Shown in pieces: positions 49,996 through 62,505 of a DNA stretch of 64,000 bases. A model generated the notes under the pieces. That model was not told the DNA's origin. It ran no database searches and was given only the letters and a program-made list of their open reading frames with translations. The translations under genes and the position numbers were made by a program. The stretch comes from Clostridia bacterium (GTDB lineage: Bacteria; Bacillota_A; Clostridia; Christensenellales; Aristaeellaceae). Numbering within the stretch: position 1 is the first letter of the stretch; every line of letters starts with the position of its first letter. The stretch spans positions 1 through 64,000 of the forward strand of contig JAFWUC010000064.1 of assembly GCA_017518705.1 (NCBI GenBank), written 5' to 3'.

Positions 49996-51820
49996 CCTGG
50001 AAAAAGAGCAGAAAAACGAACTTTATGAGATCCTTATCGGCGCGGCGCTGCTTTTGTTTGCGTGGATAGCGCCGATAACCGGCGCGGTCAGGGCGGTGGT
50101 GTTCATCGCCATATACATTTTTGCCGCCCGGGAAGTGCTGTTCGGCATGGTGAAGGAAGCAAAGGAAGGCGAGATCTTCACCGAAGAGACGCTTATGAGC
50201 GTTGCCACTATAGGCGCGCTGATACTGGGCGAGTTTCCCGAAGCGGGGGCGGTCATGCTTCTGTACCGGCTGGGCGAGTGGTTCGCGGACCTGGCTGTGG
50301 ACAAGAGCCGCGACTCCATTTCCGCGCTGGCGCAGCTGCGCCCCGACACGGCGCGGGTGATACGCGGCGGCAGCGAAGCCGTAGTGCCCGCCGAGTCGGT
50401 GCAGGTGGGCGAGATCATAGTGCTTTTGCCCGGCGAAAGGGTGCCACTGGACGCGGAGATCGTCTCCGGCTCCACCACCGTCGACACCTCGTCCCTTACG
50501 GGCGAAAGCCTGCCCCGGGACCGGAAGACGGGGGACGAGATATTCTCCTCCTGCGTGAACCTGACGGGGCGGGTGGAGGCGCGGGTGATCGCGCCCCAGG
50601 AAGACAGCGCCGTGACCCGCATACTCAACATGACCAGGGAAGCTTCCGAAAGGAAGAGCAAAAGCGAAAACTTCATCCGCCGCTTCGCAAAGGTGTATAC
50701 CCCCGCGGTGTTCGCCCTGGCAGTGCTGGCGGCGACGGTGCCGTCGATCATAACGGGCGACTGGGCCACCTGGGTGCACAGGGCGCTGGTGTTCCTGACC
50801 GTGTCCTGTCCCTGCGCGCTGGTGGTGAGCGTGCCGCTGACCTTCTTCTGCGGCATCGGCGCGGCGTCCCGCAAGGGCGTACTGGTCAAGGGCAGCGCGG
50901 AACTGGAAAAACTGGCGCAGGCGGAGATCTGCGCGTTCGATAAGACGGGCACGCTGACCACGGGCGGCTTTACCGTGAGCAGGATAACCCCGGCGGATAT
51001 AAGCGAAGCAGAGCTGATAAAACTGGCCGCGGCGGCGGAACGTTTTTCCAACCATCCCGTAGCCCGGGCGGTGGCGGGGCTCATAAGCGAGTACCCCGAA
51101 AGCAGCCTTATCGAGGAACGGCCCGGCATGGGCGTGGCGGCGCTGGTGGAAGGCAGGCGCGTGCTGGCGGGCAACCTGAGGCTCATGAACAGCGAGGGCG
51201 TCAGGGTCGCTTCCCCGGAAGGCAGCGTGCTGGTGGCGGCGGACGGCAGGTTCATAGGCAGCATACAGGTCACGGACGACATCAAACCCTCCGCGGCCAT
51301 GGCGGTAGCCGAACTTAAGCGCATGGGCATAAAGAAGGCCGTTATGCTCTCCGGCGACAAGCGGGCGGCGGCGGAAGAAGTGGGCCGCGCGGCGGGGCTG
51401 GACGAAGTGGTGTCGGAACTGCTGCCCGAAGGCAAGGTGGAAAAACTTAAGGAGATCTCGAAACAGGGCAGGACCCTGTACACCGGCGACGGCATAAACG
51501 ACGCGCCCGTGCTGGCGGAGGCGTTCGTGGGCGCGGCCATGGGCGGTCTGGGCAGCGACGCCGCGATAGAGACTGCCGACGTGATAATCATGGACGACGA
51601 CTTAAACCGCCTGCCCTCCGCCCTAGGCATCGCCCGCAGGACAGTAAGGATAGCGAGGGAAAACATAGTCATCTCCCTGGCGGTCAAGTTCCTGATACTG
51701 ATACTGGGGCTGTTCATCACCATACCGATGTATCTGGCGGTGATAGGGGACGTGGGCATGCTCCTGGTCGCCACGCTGAACGCGCTAAGGGCGTTAAGCG
51801 TACGGACGGAACGAAGCTGA
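49979..51820 (+). CDS. Zn/Cd/Pb-exporting P1B-type ATPase
   Basis: A 613-residue membrane ATPase. Visible are TGES (174-177), the transport-site CPC (277-279), the phosphorylated aspartate in DKTGT (D321), the HP motif (359-360) and GDGINDAP (503-510). The last helices contain GDVGMLLVATLNALRAL, where the Asp after TM7 is typical of the ZntA/CadA (P1B-2) group. The usual N-terminal metal-binding HMA domain is missing; the chain begins only ~20 residues before the first helix. It exports divalent soft metals and is encoded directly after its repressor. Confidence 0.94.
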   Translation: MKLLSDLEKEQKNELYEILIGAALLLFAWIAPITGAVRAVVFIAIYIFAAREVLFGMVKEAKEGEIFTEETLMSVATIGALILGEFPEAGAVMLLYRLGEWFADLAVDKSRDSISALAQLRPDTARVIRGGSEAVVPAESVQVGEIIVLLPGERVPLDAEIVSGSTTVDTSSLTGESLPRDRKTGDEIFSSCVNLTGRVEARVIAPQEDSAVTRILNMTREASERKSKSENFIRRFAKVYTPAVFALAVLAATVPSIITGDWATWVHRALVFLTVSCPCALVVSVPLTFFCGIGAASRKGVLVKGSAELEKLAQAEICAFDKTGTLTTGGFTVSRITPADISEAELIKLAAAAERFSNHPVARAVAGLISEYPESSLIEERPGMGVAALVEGRRVLAGNLRLMNSEGVRVASPEGSVLVAADGRFIGSIQVTDDIKPSAAMAVAELKRMGIKKAVMLSGDKRAAAEEVGRAAGLDEVVSELLPEGKVEKLKEISKQGRTLYTGDGINDAPVLAEAFVGAAMGGLGSDAAIETADVIIMDDDLNRLPSALGIARRTVRIARENIVISLAVKFLILILGLFITIPMYLAVIGDVGMLLVATLNALRALSVRTERS

Positions 51821-51861
51821 GCTCCGTCCGGCAGTGCGGGCCCCGCGCCGCGGACGACGGC

Positions 51862-51899
51862 AAAAAAAGCAACCTTTCCCTAAGGGAGGGCTGCTTTTC
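51862..51899 (+). terminator. Terminator of the metal-efflux operon
   Basis: Imperfect stem AAAAGCAACCTTTCCC / GGGAGGGCTGCTTTT around a short loop, with a closing TTTT, about 45 bp after the ATPase stop. Confidence 0.72.
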
Positions 51900-51944
51900 A
51901 CTGCATTTGCAGCCGACCGGCATTCACTTCTCTTATTTTCGGGC

Positions 51945-51973
51945 TTGTGTTACGGCCCGAATTTTGTTATAAT
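51945..51973 (+). promoter_or_regulatory. Promoter of the ATP synthase operon
   Basis: -35 TTGTGT (51945-51950), exact 17-bp spacer, perfect TATAAT (51968-51973). The expected start lies at 51979-51981, that is, at the first ATG of the operon. Confidence 0.75.
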
Positions 51974-51980
51974 GTATAAT

Positions 51981-52265
51981 ATGGATAAAAAGAGCACTTC
52001 CGTGGGCAAATACGTTGCGGTCGCCCGGGCGCTGATGTGGCTGACGGAGCTGGCGGTAAGCGTAGCCGCGCCGCTGATGCTGTTCGTATACGGCGCCGTA
52101 TGGGCGAGGAACAGGTGGCACCTGGGAGTGTGGATAATATTCGTCGGGGCGGCGCTGGGGCTGTACAGCGCGTTTGCGGCGCTCAAGGCGTCCTTTACCG
52201 CGATGGGGCTTTTGAACAAAGCCAAACCCGACAGGGATAAGACGAACTTCAATTCTCACGACTGA
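51981..52265 (+). CDS. AtpZ/AtpI-family ATP synthase assembly protein
   Basis: A 94-residue protein with two membrane helices (about 15-37 and 45-68), charged ends and a conserved basic residue after the first helix. It matches the AtpZ-like small protein that often precedes AtpI at the head of atp operons. Together with AtpI it may aid c-ring assembly or Mg2+ uptake. The ATG at 51981 (MDKKSTS) is chosen; ATG 51972 is nine bases upstream, in frame. No Shine-Dalgarno site precedes it. Confidence 0.75.
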   Translation: MDKKSTSVGKYVAVARALMWLTELAVSVAAPLMLFVYGAVWARNRWHLGVWIIFVGAALGLYSAFAALKASFTAMGLLNKAKPDRDKTNFNSHD

Positions 52266-52279
52266 CGCGGGAGGCGGGA

Positions 52280-52678
52280 ATGGATTCCCGGAAACTGGTA
52301 CTCAGACAGACGCTATACATATTCCTGGGAGAGCTGGTCCTGACGGCGCTCATGCTGGGCGTGTTCGCCCTGATAGGGCGCTTTGACGGCAAGGTTATCC
52401 TGGGCGGCGTGGCTGGCGCGGTGCTGGCCACGCTGAACTTCTTCTTTATGGCGGTGGGCGCCATGAGCGCCGCGGACAAGGCGGAGGAACAGGACGTAAA
52501 GGGCGGCAAAAGCCTGATCCGCGTGTCCTACATAATCCGCCTGGTGGTGCTGGCGGGGCTGCTGTTCGCGTTTTACAAAAGCGGGCTGGCCGATCCCTTC
52601 GCTCTGGTGATACCGCTTCTGTTCGTGCGGGTGATTCTTATGCTGATGAGCTTTTTCGGAAAGGGGGACAAACAGTGA
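52280..52678 (+). CDS. atpI: ATP synthase subunit I (AtpI)
   Basis: A 132-residue protein with four hydrophobic helices and the AtpI pattern (GRFDGKVILGGVAGAVLATLNFFFM). AtpI helps assemble the c ring. GGGAGGCGGG precedes the start, and the stop overlaps the GTG start of atpB. Confidence 0.85.
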   Translation: MDSRKLVLRQTLYIFLGELVLTALMLGVFALIGRFDGKVILGGVAGAVLATLNFFFMAVGAMSAADKAEEQDVKGGKSLIRVSYIIRLVVLAGLLFAFYKSGLADPFALVIPLLFVRVILMLMSFFGKGDKQ

Positions 52679-53559
52679 ACGTACAGGTCACGGGCCCGTA
52701 TATTTACTATACGATCCCCATACTGGGAGGCATAAACATAACCCAGACCACGGTGTCGTGCCTGGTGGTGACGGTCATACTGATCGCCGCCATGATAAGC
52801 ATAGGCAAAAGCCTGAAGACCCGCCCGGAAGGCAAGCAGGCGCTGGCGGAAAAGGGCGTGCTGCTGATCAGGAACATGGTGGTTGACTCCATGGGCGAGC
52901 ACAACGCCCACTGGACGCCGTTCATACTGACCATTTTCCTGTTCTCCATCTGCGGCTCGCTGATAGGCATGACGGGCTTTTTAAGGTCCGTCACGGCGGA
53001 CCTTAGCTGCACGCTGGCGTGGGCGCTCACTGTCACGGGCATCATCTGGTACAACAACATCAGGCGCGAGAGCTTTTTCGGCTGGCTCAAGGGCTTTACG
53101 CAGCCGATCGCCGTCATGACGCCCATGAACATCATTTCCGAGATCGCGCAGCCCGTGTCTATGGCGTTCCGTCATTTCGGCAACATAGCGGGCGGCGGGG
53201 TCATAACCGGCATTCTTTACACGGCGCTCAGCATGTTTTCGGCGATAGTGCTGAAACTCGTGGCTGCGGGCGGCTGGGTGACCGGCGCTGTGCTGGCGGC
53301 GTTCGGCGTCCTGCTTATCGCGTTCGGGCTCAAAAAACACAAAAAAGGCCGCACGATACTGGGTGGGGTGAGCCTGCTTGTGGGCGTGTTCGGCATACTG
53401 GAAGCCCTGGGGCTGCTGTCCGGCGTGCCGGTGCTGGCGCTGGGCATTCCGGCGGTGCTGAGCCTGTACTTCGACCTGTTTTCCGCGTTCGTGCAGGCGC
53501 TGGTGTTCAGCCTGCTCACGATGGTGTACATCGCGGGGAGCTGTCCCGCGGAAGAGTAA
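52675..53559 (+). CDS. atpB: F-type ATP synthase subunit a (enlarged)
   Basis: A 294-residue F0 subunit a. The essential arginine is R166 in SMAFRHFGNIAGG; the helix before it has PMNIISEIAQPVS. It starts at a GTG overlapping the atpI stop (GTGA). Compared with the ~240 residues usual in Bacillus, about 50 extra residues lie between the arginine helix and the last helix (FDLFSAFVQALVFSLLTMVYI): a hydrophobic pair joined by KKHKKGR (about 190-255). The last part is otherwise normal. Confidence 0.92.
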   Translation: MNVQVTGPYIYYTIPILGGINITQTTVSCLVVTVILIAAMISIGKSLKTRPEGKQALAEKGVLLIRNMVVDSMGEHNAHWTPFILTIFLFSICGSLIGMTGFLRSVTADLSCTLAWALTVTGIIWYNNIRRESFFGWLKGFTQPIAVMTPMNIISEIAQPVSMAFRHFGNIAGGGVITGILYTALSMFSAIVLKLVAAGGWVTGAVLAAFGVLLIAFGLKKHKKGRTILGGVSLLVGVFGILEALGLLSGVPVLALGIPAVLSLYFDLFSAFVQALVFSLLTMVYIAGSCPAEE

Positions 53560-53583
53560 GACCTGACGGGGAGAGCCCCGTAA

Positions 53584-53862
<279 letters not shown>

Positions 53863-53881
53863 AAGCGAAGGAGAAGGTTTG

Positions 53882-54388
53882 ATGGAGCGGTTTGAAAGCT
53901 TCATAGGCGTGGACTTCTTTACCGCGCTGTTTGTGCTGCTCAACACCCTTATCATCTTCCTGGTGGCGAAAAAATACCTGACCGGGCCTATAATGGGGCT
54001 GATCCAGAAGCGCCAGAAGGAAGTGGACGACGCCTACGCCCGCGCCAAACAGGCCGAGGACGAGGCGGGCGCGCTTAAGGAAGAGTACACTGCCAGGTTG
54101 GCGGAAGCCAAGCAGACCGGCGACAGGCTGGTCAGGGAGGCTCTGGACCAGGCGCATCTGCGGGAAGACGAGATCGTGTCCCAGGCCAAGGCCGAGTCCG
54201 CCGCCATACTGGAAAAGGCGTACCGGGACATAGAGCTGGAAAAGAAAAAGGCCAGAAACGAGCTGAAGGGCGAGATATCGGACATGGCGGTGAGCCTGGC
54301 CGAGAAGGTGACCGAGAAAGAGATCGACGCCGCCGACCACGCCCGGCTGATAGACGGCTTTATCTCTTCCCTGGAGAATGACAAATGA
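53882..54388 (+). CDS. atpF: F-type ATP synthase subunit b
   Basis: A 168-residue stator subunit. An N-terminal membrane helix (about 10-28) is followed by a long charged coiled coil (ARAKQAEDEAGALKEEY and onward). It ties F1 to subunit a. ATG at 53882 with AAGGAGAAGG upstream; it overlaps atpH by four bases. Confidence 0.93.
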   Translation: MERFESFIGVDFFTALFVLLNTLIIFLVAKKYLTGPIMGLIQKRQKEVDDAYARAKQAEDEAGALKEEYTARLAEAKQTGDRLVREALDQAHLREDEIVSQAKAESAAILEKAYRDIELEKKKARNELKGEISDMAVSLAEKVTEKEIDAADHARLIDGFISSLENDK

Positions 54389-54921
54389 GTGCCGCCGGCG
54401 TATACGCGGGGGCGCTGTACGAGCTTGCCCGTGAGGACGGCTCGGCAGAGGCGCGGTGGCCCCAGCTGGAGGGCGTCTCAAAGCTCGTGAAAGAGAATCC
54501 CGGCTATATAAAGCTGATCTCCTCCCCGGAAATACCCAAGGAGGAGCGCCTTAAGCTGCTGGACGAGGCGTTTGGCGGCCGTACGGACGAAAGGATACTG
54601 AACCTCATGAAGCTGCTGGCCGAAAAGGGGCGCTTTAAGCTGCTGCTGGAAGTGATCAGGCTTTTCAGGCGGGAGTACCTTAAGGACAGCGGCATAATCG
54701 AGGCCAGGGTGATCAGCGCCGTGGAGCTGAGCGCCGCGCAGCTTGACAGGCTTAAGACGGCGCTGGAAAAGAAAACGGGCAAGACGCTGCTTTTGACCCA
54801 GAAGCTCGACCCCTCCGTGCTGGGGGGCGTGCGCGTGGAAGCCGACGGCGAGACGCTGGACGGCACTGTGGCGGGCGACATTAGGCATCTGGCGAAGACG
54901 CTGGACGCCCTGACGTTATAG
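54385..54921 (+). CDS. atpH: F-type ATP synthase subunit delta
   Basis: A 178-residue soluble stalk protein. Its N-terminal helical domain begins AGVYAGALYELAREDG, and the typical C-terminal end is DPSVLGGVRVEADGETLDGTV. It fixes the peripheral stalk to the alpha subunits. Start overlaps atpF (ATGA). Confidence 0.93.
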   Translation: MSAAGVYAGALYELAREDGSAEARWPQLEGVSKLVKENPGYIKLISSPEIPKEERLKLLDEAFGGRTDERILNLMKLLAEKGRFKLLLEVIRLFRREYLKDSGIIEARVISAVELSAAQLDRLKTALEKKTGKTLLLTQKLDPSVLGGVRVEADGETLDGTVAGDIRHLAKTLDALTL

Positions 54922-54936
54922 AAAGTGACGGATAAG

Positions 54937-56448
54937 ATGGAACTGAGAGCCGACGAGATAAGCAAGATCATAAAGGCGCAGATTCAAAGCTACGAAAAGC
55001 GGGTGGACGAGAGCCAGACGGGCCGCGTGCTCATGATAGGCGACGGCATCGCCCGGGCGTCGGGGCTTAACGAGTGCGCGGTGAACGAACTGATCGAGTT
55101 CCCCACCGGCGTGTACGGCATGGCGCTGAACCTGGAGGAGGACTTCGTGTCCATAGTCATGCTGGGCGACTCGGAGGGCATCCGCGAGGGCGACACCGTG
55201 AAGCGCACGGGGCGCGTGGTGAGCGTGCCCGCGGGCGAGAGCCTGATAGGCCGCGTGGTGGACGCGCTGGGCCAGCCCATTGACGGCAGGGGCCCCATAG
55301 AGGCGGCGGAATACCGCCCGATAGAGCGGCCCGCCCCGGGCATAATCAAGCGCAAGGGCGTGAACCAGCCGCTGCAGACGGGCATAAAGGCCATAGACAG
55401 CATGATCCCCATAGGCAGGGGCCAGAGGGAGCTCATAATCGGCGACCGCCAGACGGGCAAGACCACCATAGCGCTGGATACGATCATCAACCAGAAGGGG
55501 CAGAACGTGATCTGCGTGTACGTGGCCATCGGCCAGAAGCGCTCCACGGTGGCCCAGACGGTGAACATACTTTCCAAGGCGGGCTGCATGGACTACACCG
55601 TAGTGGTCAGCGCCACCGCCTCGGAGACCGCGCCGCTTCAGTACATAGCTCCCTATTCCGGCTGCGCCATGGGCGAATACTTCATGGACCAGGGCAGGGA
55701 CGTGCTTTTGATCTACGACGACCTGTCCAAGCACGCGGTGGCGTACAGGGCGCTGTCCCTGCTCATCCGCCGCCCGCCGGGACGCGAGGCGTACTCCGGA
55801 GACGTGTTCTACCTGCACAGCCGCCTGCTTGAAAGGGCTGCGAGGATCGCGCCCGAGTACGGCGGAGGCTCGCTGACCGCCCTGCCCATCATAGAGACCC
55901 AGGCGGGCGACGTGTCCGCGTACATCCCCACCAACGTGATCTCCATCACCGACGGGCAGATCTTCCTTGAGAGCGAAATGTTCCACTCCGGCATAATGCC
56001 CGCCGTGAACCCGGGCATCTCCGTGTCCCGCGTGGGCGGCGCCGCCCAGATAAAGGCCATGAAGAAGGTGGCGGGCTCGCTTAAGCTCCTGTACAGCCAG
56101 TACCGCGAACTGCAGGCTTTCGCCCAGTTCGGCAGCGACCTGGACAAGGACACCCGGCGGCGCCTGGACCAGGGCGAAAGGATCGTGGCGGTGCTCAAGC
56201 AGGACCGTTCCGCCCCCGTGGACGTGGCGCACCAGGTGTGCATACTCTACGCGGTCATACACAATTATCTTGAAAAGGTGGAGACTGCCAGGGTGCCCCA
56301 GTACGAACAGGGCCTGTACGAGTTTATGGACGCCGGCTATTATCCCATCCTTAAGAACATCCGCGAGACCGGCAGCATAGCCGACGAAGCCGCGCTGGAC
56401 GCCGCGGTACAGGAGTATACCGACAAATTCATCGCCGAAAAGCAGTAA
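54937..56448 (+). CDS. atpA: F-type ATP synthase subunit alpha
   Basis: A 503-residue non-catalytic nucleotide-binding subunit. [16 protein letters not shown] matches the family's start, supporting the ATG at 54937 over a GTG at 54925. Walker A GDRQTGKT lies at 169-176, and the alpha-specific [14 protein letters not shown] near 363-376. It follows atpH closely. Confidence 0.96.
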   Translation: MELRADEISKIIKAQIQSYEKRVDESQTGRVLMIGDGIARASGLNECAVNELIEFPTGVYGMALNLEEDFVSIVMLGDSEGIREGDTVKRTGRVVSVPAGESLIGRVVDALGQPIDGRGPIEAAEYRPIERPAPGIIKRKGVNQPLQTGIKAIDSMIPIGRGQRELIIGDRQTGKTTIALDTIINQKGQNVICVYVAIGQKRSTVAQTVNILSKAGCMDYTVVVSATASETAPLQYIAPYSGCAMGEYFMDQGRDVLLIYDDLSKHAVAYRALSLLIRRPPGREAYSGDVFYLHSRLLERAARIAPEYGGGSLTALPIIETQAGDVSAYIPTNVISITDGQIFLESEMFHSGIMPAVNPGISVSRVGGAAQIKAMKKVAGSLKLLYSQYRELQAFAQFGSDLDKDTRRRLDQGERIVAVLKQDRSAPVDVAHQVCILYAVIHNYLEKVETARVPQYEQGLYEFMDAGYYPILKNIRETGSIADEAALDAAVQEYTDKFIAEKQ

Positions 56449-56478
56449 AACGGCGATCGTGGAAAGGAGGACGCGGGC

Positions 56479-57333
<855 letters not shown>

Positions 57334-57359
57334 CGGGAATCATCATAAAGGAGAATTGA

Positions 57360-59155
<1,796 letters not shown>

Positions 59156-59158
59156 AAG

Positions 59159-59186
59159 CGGCGGGGGACAGACCCCGCCGTTTTTT
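59159..59186 (+). terminator. Terminator of the ATP synthase operon
   Basis: Perfect 8-bp stem CGGCGGGG / CCCCGCCG with a 6-base loop followed by TTTTTT, four bases after the atpC stop. Confidence 0.95.
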
Positions 59187-59209
59187 CGTGCCGCAAAAGC
59201 AGTACATGT

Positions 59210-60775
59210 TTATGTCTTTGCCTGCTGCTTTTCCTCGTGGTATTCCTTTTCGGTGTTCACGTTCCACACGTTGTCCTTTCCGGTCTCGCCGGAAAGGATG
59301 TTTTTTACCGCCTCGAAGGAGGTGCACATGCTGTGGTCGATGTTGTTGTAGCGGTGCTGTCCGTTGCGCCCCACGCAGAACAGGTTGGGGATCGTATCCA
59401 GGAACGCCCTTAACTCGTCCATCCGGGCGTAGGTGTCGAAGTAGGCGGGATACGCTTTTCTGACCCGCTCCACGTGCTGGTCCATGACCTCGTCCGCGCT
59501 GTCTATGAGCCCCATGGTGACCATCTCGTTAACCGCCATGTCGGCAAAGGCGCTGTCTGACAGCGCCCACATATCGTCGCCCTCGTCGCAGAAGTACTCC
59601 AGCCCCATCCACACACTGTGCTCAGGATCCTTCACCATATAGGGAGACCAGTTGTTGTATATCTGGAAGCGCCCCATACTGACGCTGCGGTCGTGCACGT
59701 ACACCCAGTTGTCGGGCACTATATTGCCCAAAGTGGGGATCTTCGTCAGGTTTTTAAGTTTCAGCCGGGGGACAAGCACGCCCACGGTCATATAGTCGCG
59801 GTAGGGCAGCCCCGCGGCGATCATTGAGCAGTTTTCCGGCACGCCGTCCATGCCCGCCACCAGGTACTTTACGGGCATGGAGGATATGATATAGTCGCCG
59901 TTTACGCTGATCCTTTCGCCGTCTTTTTCATATATCAGCCCCGCGGCGCGGCCGCTTTCGTCCCTCATAATGTTTGTGACGCGGGCGTTTTTGATTATGG
60001 TGCCGCCCATGCGTTCGACTTCGGCGGCGGTCAGGTCCCACAGCTGCCCGGGCCCCAGCTTGGGATAGGCGAATTCCTCTATCAGGGAAGTTTCCACCTT
60101 GCGGTCCTTTTTCCCGAACGCCTTGCCCAGTATGTCCTTGAGCACCGCCTTTATGGACAGACCCTTTACGCGCTGGGCGCCCCATTCGGGGGAGATCTCC
60201 GATGGATGCCTGCCCCACAGGTTCTGGGTGTATCGTTCAAAAAACATGGAGTACAGCTTTTTGCCGAAACGGTTGATGTAGAAGTCCTCCAGGGACTTTT
60301 CTTCCCGCTTGAACAGCGCGGCCTTTATATAGCTGAAACCCACCTCAGCGGTGGTCATGAGGCCCATGTTCTTTATCGTATCCAGTTTCAGCGAAACGGG
60401 ATAATCGAAGAACCGGGAGTTAAAGAATATGCGGGAAAGGCGGTTCCTCCTTAACATTACCCGGTCGGTCTTTTCCGGGTCGGGCCCGCCGGGCGCCAGG
60501 GTGGACGTCCTGCCCAGCTTAAGGTCGTCCCCGGGCAGCGCGCCCTGGGTGGGGAGCAGCTTTTCCCACCAGGCGTTCACTTCGGGCACTTTCGAGAAAA
60601 AGCGGTGGCCGCCCATGTCCATGCGGTTGCCGTTGTGGCTGACCGTGCGGGAGATACCGCCGAAGCAATCGCTTTCCTCGAACACGGTGACCTCGTACTC
60701 GCCGGACTTGTCAAGCAGCTCGTAGGCGGCGGTGAGTCCCGCGGGGCCGGCGCCGATTATCAGCACTTTTTTCAT
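59210..60775 (-). CDS. NAD(P)/FAD-dependent oxidoreductase (protoporphyrinogen oxidase/UGM-like)
   Basis: A 521-residue flavoprotein. The FAD motif is [15 protein letters not shown] (about 6-20), then [15 protein letters not shown] and MDMGGHRFF (about 53-61); [21 protein letters not shown] is a diagnostic pattern in amine oxidase-like enzymes located in polysaccharide gene clusters. A C-terminal [15 protein letters not shown] completes FAD binding. Substrate unknown. Its start overlaps (ATGA) the stop of the upstream multi-membrane protein, so the two are co-expressed. Confidence 0.85.
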   Translation of the reverse strand: MKKVLIIGAGPAGLTAAYELLDKSGEYEVTVFEESDCFGGISRTVSHNGNRMDMGGHRFFSKVPEVNAWWEKLLPTQGALPGDDLKLGRTSTLAPGGPDPEKTDRVMLRRNRLSRIFFNSRFFDYPVSLKLDTIKNMGLMTTAEVGFSYIKAALFKREEKSLEDFYINRFGKKLYSMFFERYTQNLWGRHPSEISPEWGAQRVKGLSIKAVLKDILGKAFGKKDRKVETSLIEEFAYPKLGPGQLWDLTAAEVERMGGTIIKNARVTNIMRDESGRAAGLIYEKDGERISVNGDYIISSMPVKYLVAGMDGVPENCSMIAAGLPYRDYMTVGVLVPRLKLKNLTKIPTLGNIVPDNWVYVHDRSVSMGRFQIYNNWSPYMVKDPEHSVWMGLEYFCDEGDDMWALSDSAFADMAVNEMVTMGLIDSADEVMDQHVERVRKAYPAYFDTYARMDELRAFLDTIPNLFCVGRNGQHRYNNIDHSMCTSFEAVKNILSGETGKDNVWNVNTEKEYHEEKQQAKT

Positions 60776-62376
60776 CGGTTTTCTGCGTTCCTTTCGTGTT
60801 TTTTGCCAAGCAGCAGGAACAATAACGGTGCGAGCGGGAAAGTGTAATAGAAGAACCTGGCGCTGTCAGAGGCTCCGCTCATAAGCAGGGCGGTCCCGAA
60901 ATTGTAAACGAACACCGGCAGCACGAGGAAGATCCTTTTCCAGCTTTCAAAGCGGCCAATGGGAAACCGGGCGAGGATGAGCACGATCAAAGCCAGGTGC
61001 ACGGCTCCCGTGTAGGTGAACAGCCAGGGCAGCAGGGTGGCCGCGGCCCGGGAAATTAACGCGTTCAGTTTCTGCAGCGCGGGGACGCCGCGGAACTCTA
61101 TGCCAAAGGGGTTGCGGGTCATCCGGGGTATAGAGGTGTAGGCGAAATCGTCGCTTACGGAATACACCGGGTCCGTCAGCTTGATCAGCCCATTCAGTGA
61201 CACGGCGGGCGCCTGCTTGATACAGCGCCAGGCCATTTCCAGCACCCTGCGGGCGCCGTATTCGTCTATTGCCGAGCTGTCGAAGCGGCTGTCCCATTTG
61301 ACGGCGTTGAAATTGCCCGGCAGGTAGTTTTCCTCCCACAGCTCTTTGGGCGCGGCGCGGTAGGCAAACTCAAGTATGTCTGCGTCCAGGGTTTCGGGGG
61401 AATATGTGACCGCAGATCCTATGACCGTCATCGGCAGACCCAGCGTCTCCACCGCGGGTCGGTCGGCGGGAGCCACGTCAAGGGCGGAGTACAGCGGCAG
61501 CTTGATGCCGACCACCAGGGCGACGGCACACAGGCAGACGGAGATCAGGCGCTTTAAGCCGATATGGAAGGCAACCGCAAGCAGCAGTGTGACGGTGAAC
61601 AGCGGCGCGTTGTGCCTGAGCAGGCTCGTGAGCGCCAGCGCTGTCGCAAACGCGGCGGCATTCGCGGGGCGCCTTATCCACTCGCCGCCGCTGTGATAAA
61701 TGCGCAGTGTGTAAGCGGTGAGCAGCAGCGCACCCATGGCGAAAGCCACGTCCTTCCATGGGAACATGGCGATATTGCCGGTCTGGGGATTGAGCATTAT
61801 GAACGCCATGGCGATAAGCGCCGGGCGAGTGCCCGCGCAGTCCTTTATCACCAGCAGCGAATAGCCGATGACGGCGGAAAACACGAGGATCTGGAACAGT
61901 ATGATCGAGCCCGTCCAGCCACCCGTGAGCAGCAGGGGCAGCTTGATGAACAGAAGCGTGTGTACGGCGGGGTGCCAGTCGTTATAACTGTTTGTCACCG
62001 CCTGCGCGTACTGGTCCACGGAATCGGTGGAAAACGCCGCGGGGTAGTAAACTATGTACCTGCACAGGAAGATCAAAAGAGGCACGGCGAAAAGCAGCGC
62101 GTTAAGTTTGGTCTCGTTTGCGGCGGAGGGCTTAAGCTCAGAAGCTTTCGGACGTTCGCGCGCGTCCAGTCTGCGCACCGCCCTGAGCGCCGCCGGGCAA
62201 AGTGCGGCACACACAAGGCAGATGGCGAAAAACCATCTGGCAAAGAACCTGAGACTGCTTGCGGCTGTGAAAGCGAACGCGGAAAAGATGAAAACGCAGT
62301 ACAGTATGAGCAGCAGCCCGTTCACGCCCTCTATGTACCGCCACAGCCTTTTGAACGCGGATTTCAGCAAAAACAC
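60772..62376 (-). CDS. Multi-membrane-spanning protein (DUF6020-like, glycosyltransferase-type)
   Basis: A 534-residue membrane protein with about 11-12 helices. The segment [20 protein letters not shown] followed by [12 protein letters not shown], and later [19 protein letters not shown], matches the group I know as DUF6020, related in layout to GT-C lipid-linked sugar transferases. Reaction unknown. Start is GTG at 62376 with only a weak AAAGACGGGG site. Its stop overlaps the FAD enzyme; a paralog lies directly upstream. Confidence 0.78.
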   Translation of the reverse strand: MFLLKSAFKRLWRYIEGVNGLLLILYCVFIFSAFAFTAASSLRFFARWFFAICLVCAALCPAALRAVRRLDARERPKASELKPSAANETKLNALLFAVPLLIFLCRYIVYYPAAFSTDSVDQYAQAVTNSYNDWHPAVHTLLFIKLPLLLTGGWTGSIILFQILVFSAVIGYSLLVIKDCAGTRPALIAMAFIMLNPQTGNIAMFPWKDVAFAMGALLLTAYTLRIYHSGGEWIRRPANAAAFATALALTSLLRHNAPLFTVTLLLAVAFHIGLKRLISVCLCAVALVVGIKLPLYSALDVAPADRPAVETLGLPMTVIGSAVTYSPETLDADILEFAYRAAPKELWEENYLPGNFNAVKWDSRFDSSAIDEYGARRVLEMAWRCIKQAPAVSLNGLIKLTDPVYSVSDDFAYTSIPRMTRNPFGIEFRGVPALQKLNALISRAAATLLPWLFTYTGAVHLALIVLILARFPIGRFESWKRIFLVLPVFVYNFGTALLMSGASDSARFFYYTFPLAPLLFLLLGKKHERNAENR

Positions 62377-62505
62377 CCCGTCTTTCTGCCCTGCGCGACA
62401 GTTATTGCAACATAATTATAGCATTACATTTTACCGTCCGCGGAAACGGAAATCAATACAGTTAATGAAATTGTATAAAAGAAGCAATAAACGAAGGCGC
62501 CATCT

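Noticed and set aside
62400..62450. Promoter for the first DUF6020-like gene
   Set aside because: A TATAAT box exists on the - strand without a matching -35; the upstream paralog may supply the transcript.
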